Shown here: one piece after another, positions 40,474 to 49,632 of the stretch
Layout: each line of letters begins with the position of its first letter
Position numbering within the stretch: position 1 is the first letter of the stretch
Translations under genes and position numbers: made by a program
Notes under the pieces: model-generated
Told to the model about the DNA's origin: nothing
The model's input: only the letters and a program-made list of their open reading frames with translations
Databases searched by the model: none
Source of the DNA: Pseudomonas putida NBRC 14164
GTDB taxonomy: Bacteria; Pseudomonadota; Gammaproteobacteria; Pseudomonadales; Pseudomonadaceae
Assembly (NCBI RefSeq): GCF_000412675.1
Contig: NC_021505.1
Span: 4,830,501 to 4,894,500, forward strand
Length of the DNA stretch: 64,000 nucleotides
Direction: 5' to 3'

Positions 40474-41346
40474 ATGGACCGCGTGCGAAACCTCCTGGAA
40501 CAGATCCAGGGACGCCTCGACGAGCTGAACAAGGCCGAACGCAAAGTCGCCGAAGTCATCCTCCTCAACCCGCAACAAGCCACCCGCTTCAGCATTGCTG
40601 CGCTGGCCCAGGCGGCCAAGGTCAGCGAACCGACCGTCAACCGCTTCTGCCGCTCATTTGGTGTCAGCGGCTACCCCGAACTCAAGCTGCAACTGGCACA
40701 GAGCCTGGCCAGCGGCGCCGCCTACGTCAGCCGCGCGGTAGAGGCCGACGATGACCCGGCAGCCTACACCCAGAAGATCTTCGCCAGTGCCATCGCCTCG
40801 CTCGACGGCGCCTGCCAGCAACTGGACCCGCAGCAGGTCAGCCGCGCCGTGGACATGATGATCCAGGCCCGGCAGATCCACTTCTTCGGCCTGGGCGCCT
40901 CGGCCCCGGTGGCCCTGGATGCCCAGCACAAGTTCTTCCGCTTCAACCTGGCGGTGTCGGCCCACGCCGATGTACTGATGCAGCGCATGCTGGCCTCGGT
41001 AGCCCACACCGGCGACCTGTTCGTGATCATTTCCTACACCGGGCGCACCCGCGAACTGGTCGAAGTGGCCCGCCTGGCCCGTGAAAACGGCGCTTCGGTG
41101 CTGGGCCTGACCGCCGCAGGCTCGCCGCTGGCCAACGCCTGCAGCCTGAGCCTGCACATCCCGTTGCCGGAAGACACCGACATCTACATGCCGATGACCT
41201 CGCGGATCATCCAGCTGACCGTGCTCGATGTGCTGGCCACTGGCATGACCCTGCGCCGCGGCGTCGACTTCCAGCCGCACCTGCGCAAGATCAAGGAAAG
41301 CCTGAACGCCAGCCGCTACCCGATCGAGGACGACGAACTCAACTGA
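40474..41346 (+). CDS. hexR: HexR, KDPG-responsive repressor
   Basis: 290 residues from the ATG at 40474 with AAGGA 7 bases upstream; the frame extends to 40417 but without a good start. RpiR-type N-terminal helix-turn-helix (RFSIAALAQAAKVSEPTVNRFCRSFGVSGYPELKLQLAQ) and a C-terminal SIS sugar-phosphate domain (IHFFGLGASAPVALDAQHKFFRFN, LFVIISYTGRTRELVEVARLARENG). Represses zwf, edd and gap operons; KDPG releases it. Divergent from zwf. Its end overlaps the converging mutarotase gene by 8 bases. Confidence 0.96.
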   Translation: MDRVRNLLEQIQGRLDELNKAERKVAEVILLNPQQATRFSIAALAQAAKVSEPTVNRFCRSFGVSGYPELKLQLAQSLASGAAYVSRAVEADDDPAAYTQKIFASAIASLDGACQQLDPQQVSRAVDMMIQARQIHFFGLGASAPVALDAQHKFFRFNLAVSAHADVLMQRMLASVAHTGDLFVIISYTGRTRELVEVARLARENGASVLGLTAAGSPLANACSLSLHIPLPEDTDIYMPMTSRIIQLTVLDVLATGMTLRRGVDFQPHLRKIKESLNASRYPIEDDELN

Positions 41347-42193
41347 GCCGGTGCGCCTGCAGGCGCAGGTGGGCACGCTGCCCCGGCGCCAGGCTCAGGC
41401 CCTCACCACTGCCGCTGGCGGCCTCGACGCAGACAAAGCGCTGGCTTTCACGGCCGGTCACGCCCATCAGCGGCCGGTTACCCGGGTGCCAGACTACGGT
41501 GTCGTCGCTGTCGCCAGTATCGATGCACAGCTCGCGCTGCCAGGCCGGGTCCTGCAGCTGTACCCTCGGCGTGCCGGGGTAAACCTTCTGACAGCCGCCC
41601 TTGAGCTTCAGCGCGCCCTCTTCACGGCAGGCCTGGCGGTTGAGGCGGTCGTAACCTTCGATATCCTCCAACCCGGACAGCGCTATCTCGGACACGTCGC
41701 TGATACGCCAGTACGCCAGGAGCGCATGGCTCAGCTGGCAGGGTTCGCTGTCCTGGTGCTCGGTGCTCAGGCTCAGCTCCATACGGCAGCCCAGCCTTGC
41801 GTGCAGGTCGACCTGCCAGTCGCACAGGTCCAGGCGCCACTTCAAGGTCACGCCCTCCTCGTCTTCGCGGCTGTCCACCAGCTTCCAATCCAGCAGGCGC
41901 GCCCAGCCATGGGCCGGCCACAGGTCCTCACTGGGGTGACGGCCATACCACGGCCAGCACACCGGCACACCGCCACGGATCGCCCCCACCTGCGGCCACT
42001 GCTCGGCGCACCACAGCCAAGGCCGTTCACCTGCCGGCTGAAAGTGCAGCAGCTGCGCGCCCTGGCGGCTGAATACCGCCTGGCAACGGGGGTGATCGAT
42101 GATCAGCACATCGCGCTGCTGGTAACGCTCCCACTCGAATGTCGGCCTTGGCCGCTGCGAGGAAAAGAAGCGATGGAGCGGATGTTCGGGCAT
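41339..42193 (-). CDS. D-hexose-6-phosphate mutarotase (YeaD)
   Basis: 284 residues, aldose-1-epimerase fold. Family marks: GGVPVCWPWYG, PAHGWARLLDW (catalytic His), and VVWHPG near the end. Interconverts the anomers of glucose-6-phosphate. Downstream of oprB in the same direction, so likely part of the glucose uptake set. Confidence 0.92.
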   Translation of the reverse strand: MPEHPLHRFFSSQRPRPTFEWERYQQRDVLIIDHPRCQAVFSRQGAQLLHFQPAGERPWLWCAEQWPQVGAIRGGVPVCWPWYGRHPSEDLWPAHGWARLLDWKLVDSREDEEGVTLKWRLDLCDWQVDLHARLGCRMELSLSTEHQDSEPCQLSHALLAYWRISDVSEIALSGLEDIEGYDRLNRQACREEGALKLKGGCQKVYPGTPRVQLQDPAWQRELCIDTGDSDDTVVWHPGNRPLMGVTGRESQRFVCVEAASGSGEGLSLAPGQRAHLRLQAHRLS

Positions 42194-42310
42194 GGTTCAG
42201 AGCTCTTGTTGTTTGAGATAGCGCTGTCTCGGCCTATCCCCGACAACCACTGCAGGCCAGTGGGTGCCGGGAACCGAAAAGGGATTGGCGTAAATTTACA
42301 ACAAATGCCC

Positions 42311-43654
42311 TCAGAATGACGACTGAATCTTCAAGCCCGCGACCAGCGCGTTGTCCACTTCGTCCACCCCGCCCGGGCTCTTGATGTACTGCAGGTTGGG
42401 CCGTACGGTCAGCCAGTTGGTGACGTGGAAGCCGTAGTAGAGCTCGGCGTTGTACTCGGTGCGTTGCAGCGGAACGAAGCCCGGGTTGTCGTAATCGTTG
42501 ATACCACTCTGGGCATTGAGCAGTTCGGCGCGTTTCTTCACGTCGTCATTCACATGAATACGCGCCACACCGAAGCCGATGTCATCCTTGGGTCGGGCGT
42601 CGAAGGCGCCTTTGTAGACCAGCCCCACCTGCTGGTAGTTGTCGACCACGTTGGTGGCCTTGTCGTGCACGGTGAAGTTGGCGAACAGGCTGAGGCCGCG
42701 GTTGACGTCGCCACCTTGGGCGGTGACCTGCTGCTGCGCCACTACCCACCAACCGTGCTTGCTGGAATGCGACTTGAATGCCCCGCCAGTCAGCGCCTGC
42801 GGGTTGCCGTTGACGTCGTCGAACACATCGTCGGCCTTGGCCGTGCTGTAGTAGTAACCCAGGCGGTACTCCCCCGGCAGGCCGTTGACCTTGGGCGACC
42901 ACACCGCCTCCACCGGCAGGATTGCCCCCTTGGTGCCGCTGCCGCTGAGCTTGAAGCCATTACCGGTTTCCAGGTTGGAGGGGTTCTGCTCGAAGGCGCC
43001 GACCTGCACGAAGAATTCCGGGGTGATGTTGTACTTCACCCGCAGCGCCCACTGGCTGACCGGCCAGTTGTACCAGATGCCGCCCACCCAGTTGCCTACT
43101 TGCGAGCCGCAGAAGGCCAGGTTCTGGAAGTCGCACGGGAAGCTGTTGAAGTCCTCGCCCTCGCCAAAGCGGCCGAATTTCACGTCCAGCGCGCCGTCGA
43201 AGTACTTTTGCTTGATCCACATCTGGGTCAGGCGCCAGGTCTGGCCGCGGCCCCACACCTCCTGCACCGAGCTGAACTGCCCGGCGCGCGGGTCGCTGAT
43301 GCGGTCGTTGGACAGGTTGCGGCCGCTGCGCTCGGTGATCGCCAGCTTGAACTCGGCATCGTGCCACCCGAAGATCTTCTGCAGGTCCAGGTGTGCGCCA
43401 AGGGCAAACTGGTCGCTGTAGCGTGCAGTCTTGTCGTCGTTGTAGCCACCGTGCAGGTTGCCGGCCACCTCTCCGACGTAGTCGAGGGTGAAGTCGTAGC
43501 CCTTCTCCAGCAACTCGGTACGAGTGCCGCCCCAATCCCCGGTCATCCATTTCGATTCGCTGGAAAAAGCCTCGGCAGCCTGCACGCCGCTGCTGCCGAC
43601 AACGGCGAGCAAAGCCAGCGAGCCCAATGTCCTGATACGTTTGCGCTGTTCCAT
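42311..43654 (-). CDS. oprB: OprB carbohydrate-selective porin
   Basis: 447 residues with a Sec signal (SGVQA/AEAF). OprB family marks: WMTGDWGGTRTELLEKGYDFTLDYVGEVAGNLHGG, FEQNPSNLETGNGFKLSGSGTKGAILPVEAVW, LPGEYRLGYYYST, and a terminal strand ending in aromatic Phe (GLKIQSSF). Carries glucose across the outer membrane. 41 bases downstream of gtsD. An A-rich Crc/Hfq-type motif lies just upstream of its start. Confidence 0.96.
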   Translation of the reverse strand: MEQRKRIRTLGSLALLAVVGSSGVQAAEAFSSESKWMTGDWGGTRTELLEKGYDFTLDYVGEVAGNLHGGYNDDKTARYSDQFALGAHLDLQKIFGWHDAEFKLAITERSGRNLSNDRISDPRAGQFSSVQEVWGRGQTWRLTQMWIKQKYFDGALDVKFGRFGEGEDFNSFPCDFQNLAFCGSQVGNWVGGIWYNWPVSQWALRVKYNITPEFFVQVGAFEQNPSNLETGNGFKLSGSGTKGAILPVEAVWSPKVNGLPGEYRLGYYYSTAKADDVFDDVNGNPQALTGGAFKSHSSKHGWWVVAQQQVTAQGGDVNRGLSLFANFTVHDKATNVVDNYQQVGLVYKGAFDARPKDDIGFGVARIHVNDDVKKRAELLNAQSGINDYDNPGFVPLQRTEYNAELYYGFHVTNWLTVRPNLQYIKSPGGVDEVDNALVAGLKIQSSF

Positions 43655-43670
43655 CCCTTTGCGTCCTCTT

Positions 43671-43680
43671 TTTTCTTATT
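43671..43680 (-). promoter_or_regulatory. A-rich Crc/Hfq-type motif at oprB start
   Basis: AATAAGAAAA on the minus strand, 17 bases before the oprB ATG, next to AGAGGA. Fits AANAANAA, the catabolite-activity motif bound by Hfq with Crc. Confidence 0.5.
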
Positions 43681-43695
43681 GATGGTGTAGACGAG

Positions 43696-44850
43696 TCAAC
43701 GGCCCTTCAAGTGAGCCACGTTGTCCTTTGCGGTTGCGACAGTGCTGGCCAGGCGTATGCGCTCGCCACTGTCGGCGTCGAACAGCAGCACCCGGGCCGG
43801 GTCGAATTGCAGGTTGAGGGTGTCACCCACGCTGCACGCCACATCCGGCGCAAGGCGGCAGCACACCTTGGTCTGGTTGAGGGTGACAAACACCAGCAAG
43901 TCGGGCCCGGTAGGTTCGGTAACCTGCACCTCGGCGCGAATACCCGGCAAGCCATTGCCCTGCGCAGCGCCCAGGGCGATCTGCTCAGGGCGGATGCCCA
44001 GGATGATCTCGCGGCCATCCAGTTCGTCAGCTGCCAGCCCCAGGGGCAACTCGCAGCGCGCCTGGCCGCTGTCGAGCAGCGCCAGCAAGCGGCCGTCCTG
44101 CCTGGCCAGGCGCACCGGAATGAAGTTCATCGGCGGCGAACCGATGAAGCTGGCGACAAACTGGTTGGCCGGGTCGTTGTAGATCTGCTGCGGGGTGCCG
44201 AACTGCTGGATGATGCCGTCCTTCATCACCGCCACCTTGTCACCCAGGGTCATGGCCTCAATCTGGTCATGGGTGACGTAAACGGTGGTGGTCTTCAGGC
44301 GCTGATGCATCAGTTTCATTTCGGTGCGCATCTCGACCCGCAGCTTGGCATCGAGGTTGGACAGCGGCTCATCGAACAGGTAGATCTTTGGCCGCCGCGC
44401 CAGCGCGCGCCCCATGGCTACCCGTTGTTGCTGGCCACCGGACAGCTGTGCCGGCTTGCGCGCCAGCAGGTGCTCGATCTGCAGCAGCTTGGCGACCCGC
44501 GTCACTTCTTCATTGATGGCCGCCTGCGGCATCTTGCGGATCTTCAGGCCAAATTCGATGTTCTCGCGCACGCTCATGGTCGGGTACAGCGCGTAGGACT
44601 GGAACACCATGGCGATGTCACGGTCCTTGGGGCTCATGCCGCTGACGTCCTGCTCGTCGATGAGGATCGCACCGCCGGTGATCTGCTCCAGGCCGGCGAT
44701 GCAGTTCATCAGGGTGGATTTGCCACAGCCAGAGGGGCCGACCAGGATCAGGAACTCACCATCTTTGATCGACAGCTGGATGTCCTTGAGGGTGTCCGGC
44801 AGGCCGCTGCCGTAGGTCTTGTTCACATTGCGAAGTTCGAGCGTAGCCAT
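43696..44850 (-). CDS. gtsD: Sugar ABC transporter ATPase GtsD
   Basis: 384 residues. Walker A GPSGCGKST, signature LSGGQQQRVAMGRALARRPKIYLFDEPLSNLDAKLR with Walker B, switch His in VYVTHDQIEAMTL, then a C-terminal TOBE/OB domain as in MalK/UgpC-type ATPases. Energises glucose uptake with GtsBC. Starts 3 bases after gtsC. Confidence 0.97.
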   Translation of the reverse strand: MATLELRNVNKTYGSGLPDTLKDIQLSIKDGEFLILVGPSGCGKSTLMNCIAGLEQITGGAILIDEQDVSGMSPKDRDIAMVFQSYALYPTMSVRENIEFGLKIRKMPQAAINEEVTRVAKLLQIEHLLARKPAQLSGGQQQRVAMGRALARRPKIYLFDEPLSNLDAKLRVEMRTEMKLMHQRLKTTTVYVTHDQIEAMTLGDKVAVMKDGIIQQFGTPQQIYNDPANQFVASFIGSPPMNFIPVRLARQDGRLLALLDSGQARCELPLGLAADELDGREIILGIRPEQIALGAAQGNGLPGIRAEVQVTEPTGPDLLVFVTLNQTKVCCRLAPDVACSVGDTLNLQFDPARVLLFDADSGERIRLASTVATAKDNVAHLKGR

Positions 44851-44853
44851 GAC

Positions 44854-45699
44854 TTACCCCTTGACCGCGCCGGCCGTCAGCCCGCGCACGAAATATTTGC
44901 CTGCAACCACATAGACCAGCAGGGTTGGCAGGCCGGCGATCATCGCTGCCGCCATGTCGACGTTGTATTCCTTGGCCCCGGTACTGGTGTTGACCAGGTT
45001 GTTCAAGGCCACGGTGATCGGTTGCGAATCACCGCTGGAAAACACCACGCCGAACAGGAAGTCGTTCCAGATCTGGGTGAACTGCCAGATCAGGCAGACC
45101 ATGATGATCGGCGTGGACATCGGCAGGATGATGCGCCGGAAGATGGTGAAGAACCCGGCCCCGTCCAGGCGCGCGGCCTTGACCAGCGCATCAGGGATGC
45201 TCACGTAGAAGTTGCGGAAAAACAGCGTGGTGAAGGCCAGGCCGTAGACCACGTGCACCAGCACCAGGCCGCCGGTAGTGCTGGCCAGGCCCAGCTTGCC
45301 GAGGGTGAACGAGGCCGGCAGCAGCACGGTCTGGAATGGCAGGAAGCAGCCGAACAGCAGCAGGCCGAAGAACAGCTGCGAACCACGGAAGCGCCACATC
45401 GACAGCACATAGCCGTTCAGCGCGCCAATGGTGGTGGAGATCAGCACCGCTGGCACGGTGATCATGATCGAGTTCCAGAAGTAACCGCTGACCGTGCCCC
45501 AGGCCTTGACCCAGCCAATGCCGGTAATCACCGCCGGCCAGCTCAGCAGGTTGCCGGTGCTGATGTCTTCAGGGGTCTTGAAGCTGGTCAGCAGCATCAC
45601 CACCAGCGGCACCAGGTACAGCAGCACAGCGCTCAGCAACACCGCGTGGATGGAGATACGGCTCAGGCTGAGCGCGGGTTTGTCGACAGGGCTATGCAT
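44854..45699 (-). CDS. gtsC: Sugar ABC transporter permease GtsC
   Basis: 281 residues, six membrane helices. The EAA loop for ATPase docking is DALVKAARLDGAGFFTIFRRIILPMSTP. Pairs with GtsB in the inner membrane; overlaps its end by 8 bases. Confidence 0.96.
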   Translation of the reverse strand: MHSPVDKPALSLSRISIHAVLLSAVLLYLVPLVVMLLTSFKTPEDISTGNLLSWPAVITGIGWVKAWGTVSGYFWNSIMITVPAVLISTTIGALNGYVLSMWRFRGSQLFFGLLLFGCFLPFQTVLLPASFTLGKLGLASTTGGLVLVHVVYGLAFTTLFFRNFYVSIPDALVKAARLDGAGFFTIFRRIILPMSTPIIMVCLIWQFTQIWNDFLFGVVFSSGDSQPITVALNNLVNTSTGAKEYNVDMAAAMIAGLPTLLVYVVAGKYFVRGLTAGAVKG

Positions 45700-46600
45700 G
45701 GCGCTTGCTCCGCAGCTCCGAGTACAGGTACGGCACGAGGATCGCCAGGATCGCCCCGAGCATGAGGATGGCGCTGGCCGAGCCCATGCCCATCTGGCCG
45801 CGGCTGAAGGTGAACGAGTACATGAACATTGCTGGCAGGTCGGACGAGTAGCCCGGGCCGCCAGCGGTCATCGCCGCCACCAGGTCGAAGCTCTTGATGG
45901 CAATGTGCGAAAGGATCATCAGTGCACTGAAGAACACCGGGCGCAGGCTGGGCAGCACCACGGTCCAGTAGATGCGCGGCAGGCTGGCGCCATCCATCTG
46001 CGCCGCACGGATGATCGACGGGTCGACCCCGCGCAGGCCGGCCAGGAACATTGCCATGATGAAGCCCGACGCCTGCCACACGGCAGCGATCACCAGGCAA
46101 TACACTACCCGGTCGGGGTCGATCAGCCAGTCCAGGCGAAAGCCCTCCCAGCCCCAGTCGCGCAACAACTTGTCCAGGCCCATGCCGGGGTTGAGCAGCC
46201 ACTTCCAGGCGGTGCCGGTAACGATCATCGACAACGCCATGGGGTACAGGTAAATGGTGCGGATGAAGCCCTCACGGCGGATGCGCTGGTCCAGCAGCAC
46301 CGCCAGCAACACGCCGATGGCCAGGCTGATGGCGATGAACAGGCCACCGAACAGCAGCAGGTTCTTGCTTGCCACCCACCAGCGGTCGTTGTCGAACAGC
46401 CGCGCGTATTGCGCAAGGCCGGCCCATTTGTAGGTGGGCAGGAACGTCGAGGTGGTGAAGGACAGCACGAAGGTCCAGAGGATGTAGCCGTAGAAGCCCA
46501 CCAGGACGATGAACATGCTGGGGGCCAGCACCAGCTTGGGCAGCCAGCGCTGAAGCGCGTCCAGGGGTGAGGCCCGCAGTTGGGCGGTAGTCGTGGTCAT
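45692..46600 (-). CDS. gtsB: Sugar ABC transporter permease GtsB
   Basis: 302 residues, six membrane helices, MalF/UgpA type. EAA loop: PSIIRAAQMDGASLPRIYWTVVLPSLRP. Separated from gtsA by 145 bases that contain a REP pair, which may reduce expression of the downstream genes relative to the binding protein. Confidence 0.96.
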   Translation of the reverse strand: MTTTTAQLRASPLDALQRWLPKLVLAPSMFIVLVGFYGYILWTFVLSFTTSTFLPTYKWAGLAQYARLFDNDRWWVASKNLLLFGGLFIAISLAIGVLLAVLLDQRIRREGFIRTIYLYPMALSMIVTGTAWKWLLNPGMGLDKLLRDWGWEGFRLDWLIDPDRVVYCLVIAAVWQASGFIMAMFLAGLRGVDPSIIRAAQMDGASLPRIYWTVVLPSLRPVFFSALMILSHIAIKSFDLVAAMTAGGPGYSSDLPAMFMYSFTFSRGQMGMGSASAILMLGAILAILVPYLYSELRSKRHA

Positions 46601-46635
46601 GGTTCAGATCCCCGTTTCAGAAACGGCACGCACTT

Positions 46636-46733
46636 CTGTAGGAGCAGCCTTGTGCTGCGAAGAGGCCATTGCAGGCACAGCAATGCCTCAAGCCATCCCG
46701 GCCCTTTCGCAGCACAAGGCTGCTCCTACAGGA
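46636..46733. repeat. REP-like pair inside the gts operon
   Basis: Inverted copies of CTGTAGGAGCAGCCTTGTGC and its complement, with GCTGCGAAGAGGCC / GGCCCTTTCGCAGC arms. A more divergent subfamily than the others. It lies between gtsA and gtsB. Confidence 0.9.
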
Positions 46734-46745
46734 TGAATGTCAGCT

Positions 46746-48032
46746 TTACTGGGCAGCCTTGATCGCCGCCGCCAGCTTCTTCGCCGCATCGGCCGGGTCG
46801 GCCTTGGGGTCGTTGATGTAGTTGGTCACCACATCGAAGAACGCGCCCTGCACGGCCAGCGTGGTAGCCATGTTGTGCGCCATGCTCGGCTGCAAGCCGC
46901 CATTCTTGGCGTCGGCCAGGAAGTCCCTGGCCGACGCCTGCGCGCAGGCATCGAAACCATACTTGCCCATGTCGGCAAGCATGTCGTTACGCACCGGGAT
47001 CGACCCCTTGTTGCTGCTGAAGACCTTCTGGAAGTCCTGGCCCAGCACTTTACGGGCAATGTCCTGCTGGCCGGCAGACGTGCCGGCGTTGTTCTGCTTG
47101 AACACCACCAGCGAGTCGATGTTGTAGAGGAAGGCGTTTTCGGTACCAGGGAACGGCACGCACTGGTAATCCTTGCCGGCGGTTTTCTTGGCCAAGGTCC
47201 ATTCGCTCTTGGCCCAGTCGCCCATGATCTGCATGCCGGCCTTGCCGTTGATGACCTTGGCCGCTTCCAGGTTCCAGTCCTGGCCTTTGCCATCCGGGTC
47301 CGTGTAGGTGGCGACCTTTTTCAGTTCGGTCAGCGCCTTGACCATGTCCGGGCCGGTCAGGGCGGCGTTGTCGAGATCGACCATGGCCTTCTTGTAGCCC
47401 TCGGCGCCCATCACCGACAGCACCACGCTTTCGAACACGGTGCTGTCCTGCCACGGCTGGCCGCCGTGGGCGAGCGGGATGAAACCGGCGGCCTTGAGCT
47501 TGTCGGCAGCAGCGTAAAATTCGTCGAGGGTGGCAGGCGCCTTGTCGATGCCAGCTTTCTTGAAGACCTCGGGGTTGATCCACAGCCAATTGGTACGGTG
47601 GATGTTTACCGGCACGGCGACATAGTCACCGTCGTACTTCACGGTGTCGGCGACCTTCTTGTCGAGCAATGCGTCCCACTTTTCCTCCTTGGCCACATCC
47701 TTGAGCACATCGCCGTCGAGCAGGCCGGTGGCCGCCCAATCCTGAATGTCTGGCCCTTTGATCTGTGCGACACCCGGCGGGTTGCCGGCTACGGCGCGGC
47801 TCTTGAGCACGGTCATGGCCGTGGCACCGCCACCGCCAGCGACGGCGCCATCCTTCCAGGTAAAGCCGTCTTTCTCGACCTGGGCCTTGAGCACATCGAC
47901 AGCCGCTTTTTCACCACCGGAGGTCCACCAGTGCACCACCTCGACACTGCCTTTGGCTTCGGCAGCCTGGGCACTGAGCGGGAGTAAGGAAGCCAGGGAA
48001 ATTGCGGCAGCGAGACGGAGCGTGGGATTCAT
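46746..48032 (-). CDS. gtsA: Glucose-binding protein GtsA
   Basis: 428 residues, Sec signal (LLPLSAQA/AEAKG), then an extracellular solute-binding family 1 fold (VEVVHWWTSGGEKAAVDVLKAQVEKDGFTWKDGAVAGGGGATAMTVLKS, GQPWQDSTVFESVVLSVMG, MQIMGDWAKSEW). Binds glucose in the periplasm for GtsBCD. First gene of gtsABCD-oprB; an A-rich Crc/Hfq-type motif lies at its ribosome binding site. Confidence 0.96.
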   Translation of the reverse strand: MNPTLRLAAAISLASLLPLSAQAAEAKGSVEVVHWWTSGGEKAAVDVLKAQVEKDGFTWKDGAVAGGGGATAMTVLKSRAVAGNPPGVAQIKGPDIQDWAATGLLDGDVLKDVAKEEKWDALLDKKVADTVKYDGDYVAVPVNIHRTNWLWINPEVFKKAGIDKAPATLDEFYAAADKLKAAGFIPLAHGGQPWQDSTVFESVVLSVMGAEGYKKAMVDLDNAALTGPDMVKALTELKKVATYTDPDGKGQDWNLEAAKVINGKAGMQIMGDWAKSEWTLAKKTAGKDYQCVPFPGTENAFLYNIDSLVVFKQNNAGTSAGQQDIARKVLGQDFQKVFSSNKGSIPVRNDMLADMGKYGFDACAQASARDFLADAKNGGLQPSMAHNMATTLAVQGAFFDVVTNYINDPKADPADAAKKLAAAIKAAQ

Positions 48033-48041
48033 CGAAGCACC

Positions 48042-48054
48042 TTTCTTGTTGTTA
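48042..48054 (-). promoter_or_regulatory. A-rich Crc/Hfq-type motif at gtsA start
   Basis: TAACAACAAGAAA on the minus strand, joined to the ribosome binding site AAAGG. AACAACAA fits AANAANAA, so Hfq/Crc binding here would block translation of the glucose-binding protein when preferred carbon sources are present. Confidence 0.6.
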
Positions 48055-48177
48055 TGCCGTGCAAGTCGGTCGCTTGCGTTGCATGGAGTCTAAACAGCGT
48101 GCCCACCCCGCCAGGTAACGAAGCGATGCGTGAATGTCATCGTTTGGTTACATTGCCCGCGCAGGCAACACAACGCT

Positions 48178-49632
48178 TCACTCCATGCCCCGCGGCAGGT
48201 GCAAAGTCACCCGCAAGCCACCCTGCCTGAGGTTCAGCAAGCTCACCTCGCCCCCATGGCTATGGGCAATGTTGCGCGCGATACCCAACCCCAGCCCATA
48301 GCCCTGCTGCTGTCCGGCCAGCCGAAAATGCGGCTCGAACACTTGCTCCAGCTGCTGCTGCGGGACGCCCGGCCCCTGGTCGTCCACCTGCAGCACAAAG
48401 CCCTCGGCACTGTCGATGATGCGCAGCCGCGCCTGCTCGCCGTACTTGATGGCGTTGTCGATCAGGTTGCCGATGCAACGCCGCAGCGCCAGCGGCTTGC
48501 CTGGGTAAGGCGCATGCGCCCGGCCTTCGACCGTGATCCGGCCATCACGCAGATAAGGCTCTGCCAGAATTTCCAGCACCTGGTTGAGGTCGACAGGCTC
48601 TATGTTCTCGTGGATATCGGTGTCCTTCACGCACTGCAGCGCACCTTTCACCAGCAGCTCCAGCTCGTCCAGGTCCTGGCTGAACTTGGCCTGCAGGCGC
48701 TCGTCCTCCAGCAGTTCCACACGCAGGCGCAGGCGGGTGATCGGCGTGCGCAAGTCGTGGGAGATGGCGCTGAACAGCTGGCTGCGTTCGGTCAGGTAGC
48801 GGCTGATGCGCTCACGCATGCTGTTGAACGCCCGGCTTACTTCGACCACTTCGCTACCACCACCTTCCGCCACCGGGGCCACATCGGCGCCCAGCGACAT
48901 CTCCCGCGCAGCGCGCGCCAGGCGCTTGAGCGGCCAGCTCTGCCAGTGCACCAGCAAACCGATGAACAACAGCAGCAAGGCGGTGGTGAGCACGATGAAA
49001 CCGATCTGCTGGCGTGGCAGGCGTTCGGCCTCAAGGCTGGTATAGGGCTCGGGCAGCAACGAGGCGATGTACAGCCACTCGCCCTCACCCAGGCGGATCT
49101 GCGTCACCAGCACCGGCGGGTTGAGCGGCTCCAGGGTCAGTGAGTAATGCGCCCAGGAGCGTGGCAGCTCGTCGAGTTTCAGGCCGCTGTTGAAAATGCG
49201 CAGATCGTCGGGCGCGACGAACTCAACGGAAATATCCATCTGCGAGCCCAGTCGCTCATGCAGTACCTGCTGGAATACATCGATCACAGCCTGCTTGCGT
49301 GGGGTGATGGGCAGCACCGGCATGTCGAGCGGCTTGGCGTTGAGCGAGACGAAAAACCGCGTGCCGCCCATGCTGCGCAACTGGTCGAGCACCATCGGCC
49401 GATAGGCCACCGGCAGCGAGCGGAAGTAACTGACGCTGGCGCTCATGGAATGGGCCAGGCTGCTGGCGCTGGCGCGCAGGCCCTGCAGCTGGCTGGCACG
49501 CAACTGCGCCACCCAGATGATGCTCGACAAGCCTTGGGCCAGCAGCACTACCAACAGGGTGAGCAGCAGCATGCGCCCCAGCAGCGAGCGCGGCAGCAGG
49601 CGCCAGCGCCGCTCAGGGCGCACTGCAGACAT
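48178..49632 (-). CDS. gtrS: Sensor histidine kinase GtrS
   Basis: 484 residues from the ATG on 49630-49632, overlapping the regulator gene by 20 bases. Two membrane segments (about 18-40 and 205-230) enclose a periplasmic sensor domain. HAMP, then the H box FSAISHDLRTPITRLRLRVELL, N box GNLIDNAIKYG and G boxes DDQGPGVP and GYGLGLGIARNIAHSHGG. Partner of GltR; in pseudomonads it senses 2-ketogluconate or 6-phosphogluconate and controls glucose uptake and gap/edd genes. Confidence 0.94.
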   Translation of the reverse strand: MSAVRPERRWRLLPRSLLGRMLLLTLLVVLLAQGLSSIIWVAQLRASQLQGLRASASSLAHSMSASVSYFRSLPVAYRPMVLDQLRSMGGTRFFVSLNAKPLDMPVLPITPRKQAVIDVFQQVLHERLGSQMDISVEFVAPDDLRIFNSGLKLDELPRSWAHYSLTLEPLNPPVLVTQIRLGEGEWLYIASLLPEPYTSLEAERLPRQQIGFIVLTTALLLLFIGLLVHWQSWPLKRLARAAREMSLGADVAPVAEGGGSEVVEVSRAFNSMRERISRYLTERSQLFSAISHDLRTPITRLRLRVELLEDERLQAKFSQDLDELELLVKGALQCVKDTDIHENIEPVDLNQVLEILAEPYLRDGRITVEGRAHAPYPGKPLALRRCIGNLIDNAIKYGEQARLRIIDSAEGFVLQVDDQGPGVPQQQLEQVFEPHFRLAGQQQGYGLGLGIARNIAHSHGGEVSLLNLRQGGLRVTLHLPRGME

